64,000 bases of DNA from Acidobacteriota bacterium (GTDB taxonomy: Bacteria > Acidobacteriota > Terriglobia > Terriglobales > Acidobacteriaceae). Location of the stretch: the NCBI GenBank assembly GCA_028872955.1, contig JAGWNX010000003.1, positions 1 to 64,000 on the forward strand. The letters are read 5' to 3'. Below the pieces are notes generated by a model. The model was not told the origin of the DNA and did no database searches. It was given only the letters and a program-made list of their open reading frames with translations. Below are positions 27,892 to 37,409 of the stretch, in pieces (the first letter of the stretch is position 1; each line of letters begins with the position of its first letter). The translations under genes were made by a program, and so were the position numbers.

Positions 27892-28794
27892 ATGCGAGTT
27901 GCGATCTTAGGCCTGGGCGTTATGGGCTCGGGCATGGCGAGGAATGTATTGCAGGCGGGCTTTCCGCTGACGGTGTACAACCGGACGCCGCACAGGGCGG
28001 CGGAGCTGGCCGCGCTGGGCGCGGTTGTCGCGGAGTCGCCCGCGAAGGCGGCTGCAGAGGCAGATGTGGTGCTCTCGATGCTGGCGGATGACGATGCGAG
28101 CGCGCGTGTGTGGCTGGGTGCGGGCAGTGCGCAGGGCATCGTGCAGGGAAGCACGCAGGATGGGGCGCTGGCAGCCATGCGCGCCGGAGCCGTCGCGATC
28201 GACTGTGGCACGGTCAGCCCAGGTTGGATTGCGCAGCTTGCGGCCGCAGCGGCAGCGCGCGGGGTTGCGCTGCTCGAGGCACCGGTGACGGGCAGCCGTC
28301 CGCAGGCCAACGCCGGGGAGTTGAAGTTCCTGGTGGGTGGGGATGCAGCCGTACTGCAGCAGGTGCGTCCGGTACTGGCCAGTATGAGCCGCGAGATTCT
28401 GCATCTGGGCCCGCTGGGCAGCGGCGGAGCGCTCAAGCTGATCAACAACTTTCTGTGTGGAGTGCAGGTGGCCTCGTTTGCTGAGGCGCTGGCCTGGATC
28501 GATGCCAGTGGCATGGACCGCCAGCGCGCGCTCGAGTTCCTGAACGCTGGCGCGCCGGGCAGCGGCATCACACGCGGCATGTCAGAGCGCATGCTGACTC
28601 GCGAGCCAGCGCTGAACTTTGCCTTGAGCCTGATGGAGAAAGACCTTCGCTACGCGCAGTCGGCGGCACTGGAGCACGGTGTGCGGCTGACGATGGGTGC
28701 GGCTGCGGACAGTCTCTTCGGGGAAGCGAAGCAGCAGGGCTACGGTGCGATGGACATGTCGGCTGTGCGGTGGGCGGTCGGCGAGCAGCAGTAA
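27892..28794 (+). CDS. NAD(P)-dependent beta-hydroxyacid dehydrogenase (HIBDH/GarR family)
   Basis: A 300-aa enzyme with the Rossmann motif GLGVMGSGMARN (7-18), the substrate region DCGTVSP, the loop APVTGSRPQA and catalytic Lys182 in GSGGALKLINNF. The family reduces tartronate semialdehyde or oxidises 3-hydroxyisobutyrate-like acids. In a sugar-acid operon the natural guess is reduction of an aldehyde acid made downstream of the dehydratases; the substrate is not visible in the sequence. ATG 27892 has GGAGGG upstream; a GTG at 27880 is possible. It ends the operon and is convergent with the regulator gene behind it. Confidence 0.85.
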   Translation: MRVAILGLGVMGSGMARNVLQAGFPLTVYNRTPHRAAELAALGAVVAESPAKAAAEADVVLSMLADDDASARVWLGAGSAQGIVQGSTQDGALAAMRAGAVAIDCGTVSPGWIAQLAAAAAARGVALLEAPVTGSRPQANAGELKFLVGGDAAVLQQVRPVLASMSREILHLGPLGSGGALKLINNFLCGVQVASFAEALAWIDASGMDRQRALEFLNAGAPGSGITRGMSERMLTREPALNFALSLMEKDLRYAQSAALEHGVRLTMGAAADSLFGEAKQQGYGAMDMSAVRWAVGEQQ

Positions 28795-28809
28795 CCCTCG
28801 ACTGGCCAG

Positions 28810-30117
28810 CTAGCGGGTGCTTTGCCCATGTGGCCGGAAGGCGACCACGCGGGTGTCGTATGCCGTGCCTTTCACCCACGAGGTGCGGAGCAGCAGCTCA
28901 AAGTACGGCAGGTGCTTCGTTCCGGCGCGCTGTTCCAGCATGGACATCTGCTCCTCTGAGAGCAGAAAGTCACCTGCGGCCTGCGTCGCTTCCGAGCTGG
29001 TGCCCTGGATCAGCAGCGCGTTGCCGGTGTTATCCGGCGTGGGCAGAAAGCTGACAATGCAGTAGCCCACGGCGTCTGGCCAGGTGTAGACAGCCTGCTC
29101 GCCCGGTGCAGGGGAGTGGTTGACGATCTCCATCGGGTTATCGGGGACGAAGGTAAAGTTCGTGGTGTTGGCAAACAACTCCACCCAGGGGTTGGTGTAC
29201 CGGCTGCCGATCAGCACGATGTTGCCATCTTTTATCAGGTTGGCGTCGTAGCTGCGTGCGGAGTACAGGTGCATGGTTGTGCTGCCGGGAGCAAGCGCCA
29301 GCAGCCGGCTTGCGAGTGCGAAGTCTCCCTGGCCGCCAAGACCCCAGCCATAGATACGCTGCAGGGCGGCTTGCATTCTGGGGTCTGGCTCCTGAATGCG
29401 GCTGAGGTAGGTCTTGCCCAGGTAGTCTTCGAGCCCGAAGGACTTGCCGCCAAGGTCCTGAATCAGCGCGAAGGACGAGTCGCCGAGGACGATGTTGGTG
29501 GGACGGTCGCCGTCCACGAAGTGCGACCAGAAGTCAGCAAGCGCGGGCTGCTGCTTCCAGGGGTGCAGCTCCGTCCGAAGGCGATGCAGTTGCAACCCAA
29601 GCATGCCCGTTGCCAGCAGCAGAATCAGCACGGCCGCCGTAAGGGCAAGGTTCAGCCGGGAGGGGTTGGCGTGCTCCACCGGCTGCACCGGGAGCGTCTC
29701 CACAGGCCCGGCTTGCACAACGTCCGCCGGCTGTGCCGCAGGACGGAACTGGTAGACCGGCAGGTAACTGCCGCGAGGAATCTCCAGCAGAATGGGCTCG
29801 TGCGCGCCTTCGCTCTGGAAGTAGGTAAGGATGCGCTTTCGCAGATCGCTGACGTTCGTGCGGACGATGTTATCGAAGCTGGTGTCGTAGTCTTCCGGAC
29901 GGCCGAAGACCCGCATGCCGATCTCATGCTCGCGAATCAGGCTGCGCCCGTCCTTGAGAACAGAGCCGGCAAGAAACAGCAGCAGCTCCTGGAGCCGGGT
30001 CGCGCGGCGCAGGGACGCACTGGCGGCGATGCGCTGTGTCAGCTCCCAGCAGGCATCACGGTCCGGCGCCTCGCCGGGCTGCTGGGTGGCGGTTTCGGCT
30101 TCGGTGGGCTTTGGCAT
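28810..30117 (-). CDS. Membrane-anchored winged-helix regulator (Acidobacteria type)
   Basis: A 435-aa one-component regulator. Residues about 22-115 form a winged-helix domain (ELLLFLAGSVLKDG, the DNIVRTNVSDLRKRI recognition part, IPRGSYLPVYQF wing). A Pro-rich linker leads to a single membrane helix (about 155-175, LNLALTAAVLILLLATGMLGL) and a large domain outside the membrane that is not a known sensor fold (GDSSFALIQDL, IGSRYTNPW, LPYFELLLRTS). ToxR/CadC-like logic is inferred: DNA binding inside, sensing outside. It is divergent from the Oar-type receptor gene and so probably controls that locus. A decayed relative lies at 12021-12149. ATG 30117 was preferred to a GTG at 30129. Confidence 0.8.
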   Translation of the reverse strand: MPKPTEAETATQQPGEAPDRDACWELTQRIAASASLRRATRLQELLLFLAGSVLKDGRSLIREHEIGMRVFGRPEDYDTSFDNIVRTNVSDLRKRILTYFQSEGAHEPILLEIPRGSYLPVYQFRPAAQPADVVQAGPVETLPVQPVEHANPSRLNLALTAAVLILLLATGMLGLQLHRLRTELHPWKQQPALADFWSHFVDGDRPTNIVLGDSSFALIQDLGGKSFGLEDYLGKTYLSRIQEPDPRMQAALQRIYGWGLGGQGDFALASRLLALAPGSTTMHLYSARSYDANLIKDGNIVLIGSRYTNPWVELFANTTNFTFVPDNPMEIVNHSPAPGEQAVYTWPDAVGYCIVSFLPTPDNTGNALLIQGTSSEATQAAGDFLLSEEQMSMLEQRAGTKHLPYFELLLRTSWVKGTAYDTRVVAFRPHGQSTR

Positions 30118-30511
30118 CGTCTCTCGCACGACATTCTAGACATGTTTGGTAACGGTAGTCGCCTGCAAAAGTGTCCTGCGGGCAGGCGACGGCCCGGGGA
30201 GTCGTGGCGACGAGTAACAGCAACTGCGAGTCGTTTTATTTCAATGAGTTGGATGTCAGGTGCCGATGCCGTCAGGCAGGTAAAGAACTGCTCTTAACCT
30301 GCCACAGGCAGGTGGGCACCACTGTGGGCGGCACTGCGAATTGACTTGAGTGAGCCGTTTGCGATGCCCAGGATGTTTTGCGGCGCGAAAGTTGACGCTC
30401 TGTCGATCACGAACGGCCGCTGGACGGAGCATGGTCGCTCCGCCAGGGGCCGGCAAAGCAGGATCGACGCAACAGTCAGGCCACGCTTGAATGATTTCTC
30501 TTGGAGGCAAC
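30118..30511 (+). promoter_or_regulatory. Divergent control region between regulator and TonB-dependent receptor
   Basis: 394 bases without a gene. It contains inverted repeats built on the same core: GTCGCCTGC (30158-30166) with GCAGGCGAC (30182-30190), and ACCTGCC-ACA-GGCAGGT (30297-30313); a further CAGGCAGGT copy occurs near 30272. TTGACT at 30341-30346 is a possible -35 without an obvious -10. GGAGG at 30503-30507 serves the receptor start. The recurring CAGGCAGG core is a candidate operator of the adjacent regulator. Confidence 0.45.
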
Positions 30512-33500
30512 ATGAAACATCCCTACTTTCTCAGGTCCACCAGCCTGTACTTGTTGGCAGCGCTGATGGCATTGTTTGGCACCACACTCACGGCATCCGG
30601 CCAGAGGATTACAGGCAGCATCGGCGGCACGGTGAAGGATGAGCAGGGTGCGTTGGTCAACACCGCTAAGGTGAAAGCGACGAACACCGACACCGGCTTT
30701 ACGCGCACCACCACGGTAAGTAGCGATGCGAGCTTCCTGATTCAGTACCTGCCGGTGGGGAACTACACGGTTGAGGTGAGCGCTGCGGGCTTCAAGAAGT
30801 ACGTGCAGCAGAACGTGGTGGTTGCCGTGGACCAGAACATTACTCTGGGGGTGACGCTGGCCGTTGGTGCCGAGAACCAGACGATCGAGGTATCGACCGC
30901 GCCTCCGCTGGTAGAGACCTCGACTGCGGAGCTGGGACGCACGGTTTCGCCCAGCGAGATCAACTCGCTGCCGCTGGTCAACCGCAACGTCTATGCGGAG
31001 CTGTCGCTGACGCCGGGCGTGATGGCGAACAGCTCCAGCGCGCAGAGCAACGCGAACGGCACACCCAACTTTCAGCTTGGCGTGCCCTCGACCCAGGTGC
31101 AGGTGAACGGTGGTATCGACGGTGGTGTGCCCACGGTGAGCTACTACCTTGATGGCGGCATCAACATGACAGGGCTGCGCAACTATGGCAATCCGCTGCC
31201 CAATCCCGATGCGTTGCAGGAGTTCCGTGTGGAGACGAGCAACTTTGCGGCGCAGTACGGACGCATGTCGGGCGCGGTGGTCACGGCGGTGACCAAGTCC
31301 GGCACCAACCAGTTCCATGGGTCGCTGTTTGAGTTCAACCGGAACACGGCGCTCAATGCGATTCCGTGGGGGCAGACGACGGCGCAGCACTATCGGCGCA
31401 ACATGTTTGGCGGCGCGCTCGGAGGCCCGATTCAGCACGACAAAGCATTCTTCTTCTTCAGCTATGGCGGGCTTCGCCAGGTGGTAGGGCAAGCCCTCAG
31501 CGGCGGCATTCTGCCCTCAGCGGCGCAGCGGCTGGGCGACTTCACCGCAGTCACGACGCCGGTTTACTACCCGGGCACGAAGACGCAGGTGGTAGGCACC
31601 AACAGCTCACCCAACTGCGGAACGCCGACGCCGAACTGCATTCCGGCCTCGCTGCTGGATAAGACGGCTGCCACGCTTATGAGCAAGTACATCCCGCTGC
31701 CGACAAATACAGCAACCAACGGCTACGCGGGCTACTTTACGGGGCCGACGACCCAGGACGAGTACCTGGGCAAGTACGATGGCAACCTGACCGCGAAGGA
31801 CCACGTTGCGGTGAGCTTCTTCTACCTCAAGTCCACGCAGAACGCCTATGGCAACGGCAACATTCCGTACTCCATCAACCAGTCGCTCTCGCGCCAGTAC
31901 AACCTCAACGTCAGCGACGTGCATACGGTGAGCGCAAACACAGCGAACCAGACGTGGCTTACCTTTACGCGGGTGGCGGGTGGTCGTGTGAACCTGCCTG
32001 CAGTCGGCGTGGATGACCTGGGTTCCAGTTTCACCACGCAGGGGCCCAAGTCGCTGCCGCAGATCTCCGTCTCGGGCTACTTCAGCGCGGGCGGTGCGTT
32101 TGCCGGCCCGGTCAGCGATACAGACTTCTACTCCGTACGCGACCTGGTCTCCACGTCGAAGGGCAAGCACCAGATTGATTTTGGCGGCGAGCTCTCGCTG
32201 GAGAAAGATATGTTGCTGGGCAATCTGCTCAACTTCGGTAACTTTTCCTTCAACACCTCGGCCCCGACAACCACTGGCAACGCGCTGGCCGACTTCATCT
32301 CCGGCCAGGTGAACACGATGGAGCAGGACACACCGTACAAGGGCTTTCTGAGCAACTGGTACTGGGCTCTGTTTCTGCAGGATAACTACCGTGTGATGCC
32401 GCGTCTGACGCTGAACCTTGGCCTGCGCTGGGATGTGCAGACGTCCCCCGTGGAGTCGCAGGACCTGACCGTGACGTTTGTGCCCGGTGCGCAATCCACC
32501 AAGGTTCCCACTGCTCCGCTGGGATTGCAATTCCCGGGCGATGCAGGGATTCCGCGTGGCCTTGCGCCGAACCGGTATCACCACATCTCGCCGCGTCTCG
32601 GCATGGCGTGGGATCCGTTTGGCGACGGTAAGACCGCGATTCGAGCCGGTGCGGGCGTCTTCTACGGATCAGTAAGTGCGAATGAATGGAATCAGCCTTC
32701 GAATGCGCAGCCCTTTGCCGTGCGCCAGACCTTCAACTGCATTGCGTCGTTTACGAATGTGTATGGTTGCCCGGCATCGTTCCCGAACGGCGATCCGTTC
32801 CCGTACACCTTCAATCCGTCGAGCCCGCGCTTTCTGAGCAATGCAGCCGTCGAGACGATCTCAAAGGATTACCAGTGGCCATACTCGTACCAGCTGAATG
32901 CAGCCATTCAGCGCGAGCTGCCGAAGAACATCAGCATGACGGTTGCCTACGTCAGCACGCTCTCGCACGACCTGCCGTACATGGTTGACATCAACGCGCC
33001 GCAGTGGGCAACCGGTGCAACGACGTCCGCCACCAGCATCAGCGCCCGCCGGCCTTACCGCGATGGCGGAGCGCTTGGTCAGGTCACCTATGGTGAGTCG
33101 AACCAGACGGCTTCCTACCACTCACTGCAGATCTCGGCATCGCGTCCGCTGACGCACAACCTGATGGTCAGCGGCTTCTACGTGCTGGGTCACGCGCTGC
33201 AGAGCGTCAACGAGTCGGCGGTAGGACAAGCTTCGGCGCAGGACTTCTACGCACTCTGGGAGGAGCGTGGGCCAATGGATGCGGACCGCCGTCATACCTC
33301 AACGATCTCCGCCATCTGGAAGCTTGACTACTACAAGGGCAACAACTTTCTGATGAAGCAGGTGGTGAACGGCTGGACGATCTCGCCCATTCTTACCTTC
33401 AACAGTGGCACGCCGTTTACTGTGGTCACCGGTTCGGATAGAAACGCCGACTCGTACGGCAACGACCGGCCGAATATGGTGGCGGGTGTCAGTCCGCTGC

Positions 33501-33844
33501 TCGATCCACATCGTGCGCGCTCCGTCAGCCGGTTTGCATGGTTCAACAAAAATGCATTTACCCCCAACGGCCCGGGGCTGGGCATCGGACCCGGCGGTGC
33601 AGATGGCAACACGCCGCGAGACTCCCTGCAGGCTCCCGGATATCGCAACGTGGACCTCGGTCTCTTCCGCGAGTTTCCGTTGGAGCGTGGCATGGCGATC
33701 CAACTGCGCGGCGAGGCGACCAACGTCTTCAACATGGTGAGCCTGAATGCTCCCAACGGAACGTACTCCTCTCTGCAGTTCGGGTGGATAACCTCGGCAG
33801 CGACACAACGGTTGCTGCAGGTTGGTGCACGATTCACCTTCTGA
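30512..33844 (+). CDS. Oar-like TonB-dependent receptor with carboxypeptidase-regulatory-like domain
   Basis: Outer-membrane receptor of 1110 aa. A signal peptide (about 1-31) is followed by a beta-sandwich of the carboxypeptidase regulatory type (about 33-115, TGSIGGTVKDEQGALVNTAKV), a plug with LPLVNRNVYAELSLTPGV and VTKSGTNQFHGSLFEFNRN, and a long beta-barrel ending in the aromatic residue needed for barrel assembly (ARFTF). Acidobacteria carry many such Oar-type proteins for uptake of oligosaccharides or peptides. It is followed by GH105, GH31 and GH3 genes, so import of a pectin- or hemicellulose-derived oligomer is likely. The start at 30512 has TTGGAGG four to five bases upstream. Confidence 0.9.
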   Translation: MKHPYFLRSTSLYLLAALMALFGTTLTASGQRITGSIGGTVKDEQGALVNTAKVKATNTDTGFTRTTTVSSDASFLIQYLPVGNYTVEVSAAGFKKYVQQNVVVAVDQNITLGVTLAVGAENQTIEVSTAPPLVETSTAELGRTVSPSEINSLPLVNRNVYAELSLTPGVMANSSSAQSNANGTPNFQLGVPSTQVQVNGGIDGGVPTVSYYLDGGINMTGLRNYGNPLPNPDALQEFRVETSNFAAQYGRMSGAVVTAVTKSGTNQFHGSLFEFNRNTALNAIPWGQTTAQHYRRNMFGGALGGPIQHDKAFFFFSYGGLRQVVGQALSGGILPSAAQRLGDFTAVTTPVYYPGTKTQVVGTNSSPNCGTPTPNCIPASLLDKTAATLMSKYIPLPTNTATNGYAGYFTGPTTQDEYLGKYDGNLTAKDHVAVSFFYLKSTQNAYGNGNIPYSINQSLSRQYNLNVSDVHTVSANTANQTWLTFTRVAGGRVNLPAVGVDDLGSSFTTQGPKSLPQISVSGYFSAGGAFAGPVSDTDFYSVRDLVSTSKGKHQIDFGGELSLEKDMLLGNLLNFGNFSFNTSAPTTTGNALADFISGQVNTMEQDTPYKGFLSNWYWALFLQDNYRVMPRLTLNLGLRWDVQTSPVESQDLTVTFVPGAQSTKVPTAPLGLQFPGDAGIPRGLAPNRYHHISPRLGMAWDPFGDGKTAIRAGAGVFYGSVSANEWNQPSNAQPFAVRQTFNCIASFTNVYGCPASFPNGDPFPYTFNPSSPRFLSNAAVETISKDYQWPYSYQLNAAIQRELPKNISMTVAYVSTLSHDLPYMVDINAPQWATGATTSATSISARRPYRDGGALGQVTYGESNQTASYHSLQISASRPLTHNLMVSGFYVLGHALQSVNESAVGQASAQDFYALWEERGPMDADRRHTSTISAIWKLDYYKGNNFLMKQVVNGWTISPILTFNSGTPFTVVTGSDRNADSYGNDRPNMVAGVSPLLDPHRARSVSRFAWFNKNAFTPNGPGLGIGPGGADGNTPRDSLQAPGYRNVDLGLFREFPLERGMAIQLRGEATNVFNMVSLNAPNGTYSSLQFGWITSAATQRLLQVGARFTF

Positions 33845-33848
33845 ACCT

Positions 33849-33892
33849 CGCTCCCGGCGGCACGATACAGTGGCTGCCGGGAGCGTCTCTTT
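33849..33892 (+). terminator. Hairpin terminator after the receptor gene
   Basis: CGCTCCCGGC (33849-33858) pairs perfectly with GCCGGGAGCG (33876-33885), followed by TCTCTTT. The weak T tract may let some transcripts continue into GH105, giving lower expression of the hydrolases than of the receptor. Confidence 0.7.
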
Positions 33893-33992
33893 GCGAGGTG
33901 GCAAAATGGCGAGGTGCGAGGCCGAGTGATGAAGATGTGAGATGCCGTTTGCTACGCTTCAACTACTGTTTTTTTTGATCACAGGAGTACGC

Positions 33993-35168
33993 ATGAAGAG
34001 ATTGAGCCTGGTCCGTTCCAATGCGCGCGCGGTGCTGCACGGTGTTGCCGCGGTAGTTGCAGCCTGCATGGTGCTTGCATGGCAAGCCTCCGCACAGGAG
34101 CAGCACATCAAGCCGGCACCGCCGGGAGACTCGCTGGATGTGCCGGGTCCGCTGGCGCGTGATCTTTCGCCAAAGCTTGACCGCAGGCATCTTGCCCGCG
34201 CGATAACGCTGGTTGCAGACTGGCAGCTTGCGCGGCTGCCTGCGGAGACCCAGTATGACTGGACCTTTGCCGCGCTCTACGCCGGATACATGGCCGTGCC
34301 TGATGGGGCAGGCGGTGCGAGGTACAGGAAGGCGATGTATGACGTTGGCGAAGCGTTGCACTGGTCGCCGGGCCCGCGTGTGGAACATGCGGACGATCTG
34401 GCAGTTGGCCAGATGTACCTGGAGCAGTATGCCCTGCAACATGACCGCAAAATGCTCGACCCGATACGCGCGCGACTGGATGCCGAGATTGCAGCGGGGG
34501 ATGGCCGGGACAGGCCGCTGTGGTGGTGGTGCGACGCGTTATTTATGGCGCCGCCGGTGTTTGCGGATGTAGCCCGCGCAACAGGCGATGCCAGGTATCT
34601 CGACTTCATGGACCGGCAGTGGGAGATCTCCAGCAAGCTTCTCTACGACCACACGAAGCATTTGTATGCCCGCGACGCCTCCTTTCTGGACAAGCGCGAG
34701 AAGAACGGAGAAAAGATCTTCTGGTCGCGCGGCAATGGCTGGGTGATGGGCGGTATTGTGCGCGTGTTGCAGGCGCTGCCTGCGGATTCGCCACTGCGGC
34801 CCAAGTACGTCGCACTGCTGCAGGCAATGGCGGCGGAGGTGATCGAGGTGCAAGGCAAGGACGGCTTGTGGCGGCCGGGGCTGCTGGATCCTGCGGGCTA
34901 TCCGTTGCCTGAGATCTCAGGCAGTGCCTTTATCACGTATGCGCTTGCTTACGGCGTCAACGAGAAGATTCTGGATCGCAAGACCTACTGGCCCGTGGTG
35001 GAGCACGCCTGGGCAGGGATGCTGACGCACGTCTATGCCGATGGCCGTCTGGGTTGTATTCAGCCCGTTGGTGCCGCGCCCGGCGCGTTCAGCGAGACCT
35101 CAAGCTACGTGTATGGGGTGGGTGCCTACCTGATGGCCGGTGCGGAGATCTACCGGACGGCGAAGTAG
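33993..35168 (+). CDS. GH105/GH88 unsaturated glucuronyl/rhamnogalacturonyl hydrolase
   Basis: Exported 391-aa enzyme with a signal peptide ending about residue 35 (WQASAQ). The alpha/alpha barrel pattern of the family is clear: YDWTFAALYAGYMA, HADDLAVGQMYLE, Asp181 in WWWCDALFMAPP (the catalytic Asp of YteR-like enzymes) and SRGNGWVMGG. The enzyme hydrolyses the unsaturated sugar left at the end of pectin or rhamnogalacturonan fragments by lyases. Start ATG 33993 has CAGGAG upstream. The GH31 gene follows after about 40 bases. Confidence 0.9.
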   Translation: MKRLSLVRSNARAVLHGVAAVVAACMVLAWQASAQEQHIKPAPPGDSLDVPGPLARDLSPKLDRRHLARAITLVADWQLARLPAETQYDWTFAALYAGYMAVPDGAGGARYRKAMYDVGEALHWSPGPRVEHADDLAVGQMYLEQYALQHDRKMLDPIRARLDAEIAAGDGRDRPLWWWCDALFMAPPVFADVARATGDARYLDFMDRQWEISSKLLYDHTKHLYARDASFLDKREKNGEKIFWSRGNGWVMGGIVRVLQALPADSPLRPKYVALLQAMAAEVIEVQGKDGLWRPGLLDPAGYPLPEISGSAFITYALAYGVNEKILDRKTYWPVVEHAWAGMLTHVYADGRLGCIQPVGAAPGAFSETSSYVYGVGAYLMAGAEIYRTAK

Positions 35169-35210
35169 CAACAGACATCTGGAACGCTGGGGAGGGCAGG
35201 GCACGTGCCG

Positions 35211-37349
35211 ATGAGCAGCAAGTGGAATCGACGGCAGTTTGGGAAGCGTGTGTTGACGGGCGCTGTGCTAACGCTTGCTGCCGGACGCGACGCAACCGCA
35301 GGCATTGCCTGCACCGCAGAGAACTGCCGTCCGTTGCCGTGGACGGCAGTAGCCCCGGGCATTTGGAAGGCAACACTGGGTACGCCCGAGGCGATTACGC
35401 CTGTCACGTCACGTCTGAAGCCTGTGGCGGCGGACGCGTTGCAGCGTATGCCGCAGGTCGCCGCGCCTCCGCTGCCTGGGCCGCTGGGCGCGGTAACGCA
35501 GCGTGGGTCTGTGCTCACGCTCGCACTCGCAGCGGAAGAACAGCTCTACGGCTTCGGCCTGCAATTTCAGGGCATGGCGCATCGCGGCCGCAAACGTACG
35601 CTGCGTGTGAACGCCGACCCGGGAAACGACAGCGGCGACTCGCACGCGCCCGTGCCGTTCTATGTAAGCAACCGCGGCTATGGCGTGTTTGTAGACACCG
35701 CACGGTACGCAACGTTCTACTGTGGCGACGCCAGGCCGAAGCCGGTGCAGCCAACACATCAGGACGCAGGCGGGGTCGTGCCGTTGTATGTCGGCGCACT
35801 GGGTGATGCTGACAGCTCGCGTGTTGTGGTGGAGGTGCCGCGCGCCAGCGGCGTGGAGGTCTACCTGTTTGCAGGTCCCGCCATGGTGCAGGCCGTACAG
35901 CGGTACAACCTCTTCTCTGGTGGTGGCGTGCGGCCACCAGAGTGGGGTCTGGGCTTCTGGTATCGCGCCGCCAGCAACGCGCATGACCACGAGATCGCCG
36001 CGCTGGCAGAGGAGTTTCGTGAGCGCCGGATACCGTGCGACGTGATCGGACTGGAGGCGGGATGGCATACGCACGCGTACTCCTGCACGTATGCGTGGCA
36101 CAAAGAGCGGTTTCCGCAGCCAGGAACATTTCTGCGCGGGCTGGCGGCACAGAACTATCACGTGAATCTTTGGGAGCATGCGTTCGTGCATCCATCGTCA
36201 CCGTTGTTTGCGCCGATGCAGCCTCACTCGGGAGATGCCGGGGTGTGGGGTGGGCTGGTGCCGGACTTTGAGAGTGCCGCCGCTCGCGGTGTCTTTGGCG
36301 ACTATCATGGCAAGGCGCTCATCGACGAGGGGGTGTCGGGCTTCAAGCTGGATGAGTGCGACAACTCCGACTTCACAGGCGGGTGGTCGTTCCCGGAACT
36401 GACGCAGTTCGGCTCGGGGGTGGATGGCGAGCAGATGCATAGCCTGTTTGGTCTGCGTTATCAGGCTGCGTTGCTGCAGCAGTTTGAGCAGCGCGGACAG
36501 GCGACCTACTCGCTGGTGCGATCCAGCGGAGCGCTGGCCGCGCCGTACCCGTTTGTGCTGTACAGCGATTTGTACGATCATCGCCAGTTTGTGCGGGCAC
36601 TCGTGAACGCCAGCTTCAGCGGGCTGTTGTGGTGCCCGGAGGTGCGCGATGCCCGGAGCGAAGAGGACCTGATTCGTCGCTTGCAGACGGTTGTGTTTGC
36701 ACCACTCGCCATGGTCAACGGCTGGTACATTCCAAATCCGCCCTGGAAGCAGCTGAACCGGCAGAAGAACAATGCCAATAAGCTTGCGCCGGGCTGGGAG
36801 TCGCTGGAGGAGCGATGCCGCGAGATTCTTGGCTGGCGCATGCAATTGATTCCGTATCTTCAGGCGGCATTCGCACGCTATGCAGAGGACGGCACGCCGC
36901 CCTTCCGCGCTGTGCCGCTGGATTGGCCCGATGTACCAGCCCTGGCGAAGGTGGATGACGCCTGGATGGTTGGAGACCGCATGCTGGTGGCGCCTCTGTT
37001 TGCAGGGGAGCCGGCGGGGCGAAGCCTGACCTTGCCGCCGGGCACCTGGCACGATCTGTGGACCGGCGTTGCGCATGCAGGCGGTACGACGCTTGACCTT
37101 CCTGCAGAGACGCGCAACATCCCGGTCTTCGTCAAGTCGGACTGCGTGCTGCCGCTGGCGGCGACGACCAACAGCACGGCCGATGCGGCGCGCAGGGCGC
37201 TGACAGTTCGCGTCTTTGGCAGCGGCAGCCTTCCGTTTGTGCTGCACACAAGCACCGGTGCGCTTACCCTACGGTGGAATGCGGCGCAGCAGCGAGGTTC
37301 TGTAGAGCAGCGTGGGGATGCGGAGTATCACGTAGTTGCGTGGCAGTGA
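35211..37349 (+). CDS. GH31 family glycoside hydrolase with Tat signal
   Basis: A 712-aa retaining alpha-glycosidase. The N-terminus NRRQFGKRVLTGAVL is a twin-arginine signal, so it should be exported folded. The barrel has the nucleophile Asp381 in GFKLDECD and the probable acid/base Asp453 in LYSDLYDH; ahead of them lies CDVIGLEAGWHTHAYSC, a loop unlike the usual LDxDW of alpha-glucosidases but similar to that of GH31 alpha-galactosidase or alpha-xylosidase branches. With GH105 and GH3 neighbours, side-chain removal from a plant polymer is likely. ATG 35211 and GTG 35205 both have binding sites (GGAGGG/CAGGG). Confidence 0.85.
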   Translation: MSSKWNRRQFGKRVLTGAVLTLAAGRDATAGIACTAENCRPLPWTAVAPGIWKATLGTPEAITPVTSRLKPVAADALQRMPQVAAPPLPGPLGAVTQRGSVLTLALAAEEQLYGFGLQFQGMAHRGRKRTLRVNADPGNDSGDSHAPVPFYVSNRGYGVFVDTARYATFYCGDARPKPVQPTHQDAGGVVPLYVGALGDADSSRVVVEVPRASGVEVYLFAGPAMVQAVQRYNLFSGGGVRPPEWGLGFWYRAASNAHDHEIAALAEEFRERRIPCDVIGLEAGWHTHAYSCTYAWHKERFPQPGTFLRGLAAQNYHVNLWEHAFVHPSSPLFAPMQPHSGDAGVWGGLVPDFESAAARGVFGDYHGKALIDEGVSGFKLDECDNSDFTGGWSFPELTQFGSGVDGEQMHSLFGLRYQAALLQQFEQRGQATYSLVRSSGALAAPYPFVLYSDLYDHRQFVRALVNASFSGLLWCPEVRDARSEEDLIRRLQTVVFAPLAMVNGWYIPNPPWKQLNRQKNNANKLAPGWESLEERCREILGWRMQLIPYLQAAFARYAEDGTPPFRAVPLDWPDVPALAKVDDAWMVGDRMLVAPLFAGEPAGRSLTLPPGTWHDLWTGVAHAGGTTLDLPAETRNIPVFVKSDCVLPLAATTNSTADAARRALTVRVFGSGSLPFVLHTSTGALTLRWNAAQQRGSVEQRGDAEYHVVAWQ

Positions 37350-37409
37350 GGCGGCTGTAAGCCACACGGAGTGCGGGCGACGGAACCATGTATGATGGAC
37401 GGCGAGTTT

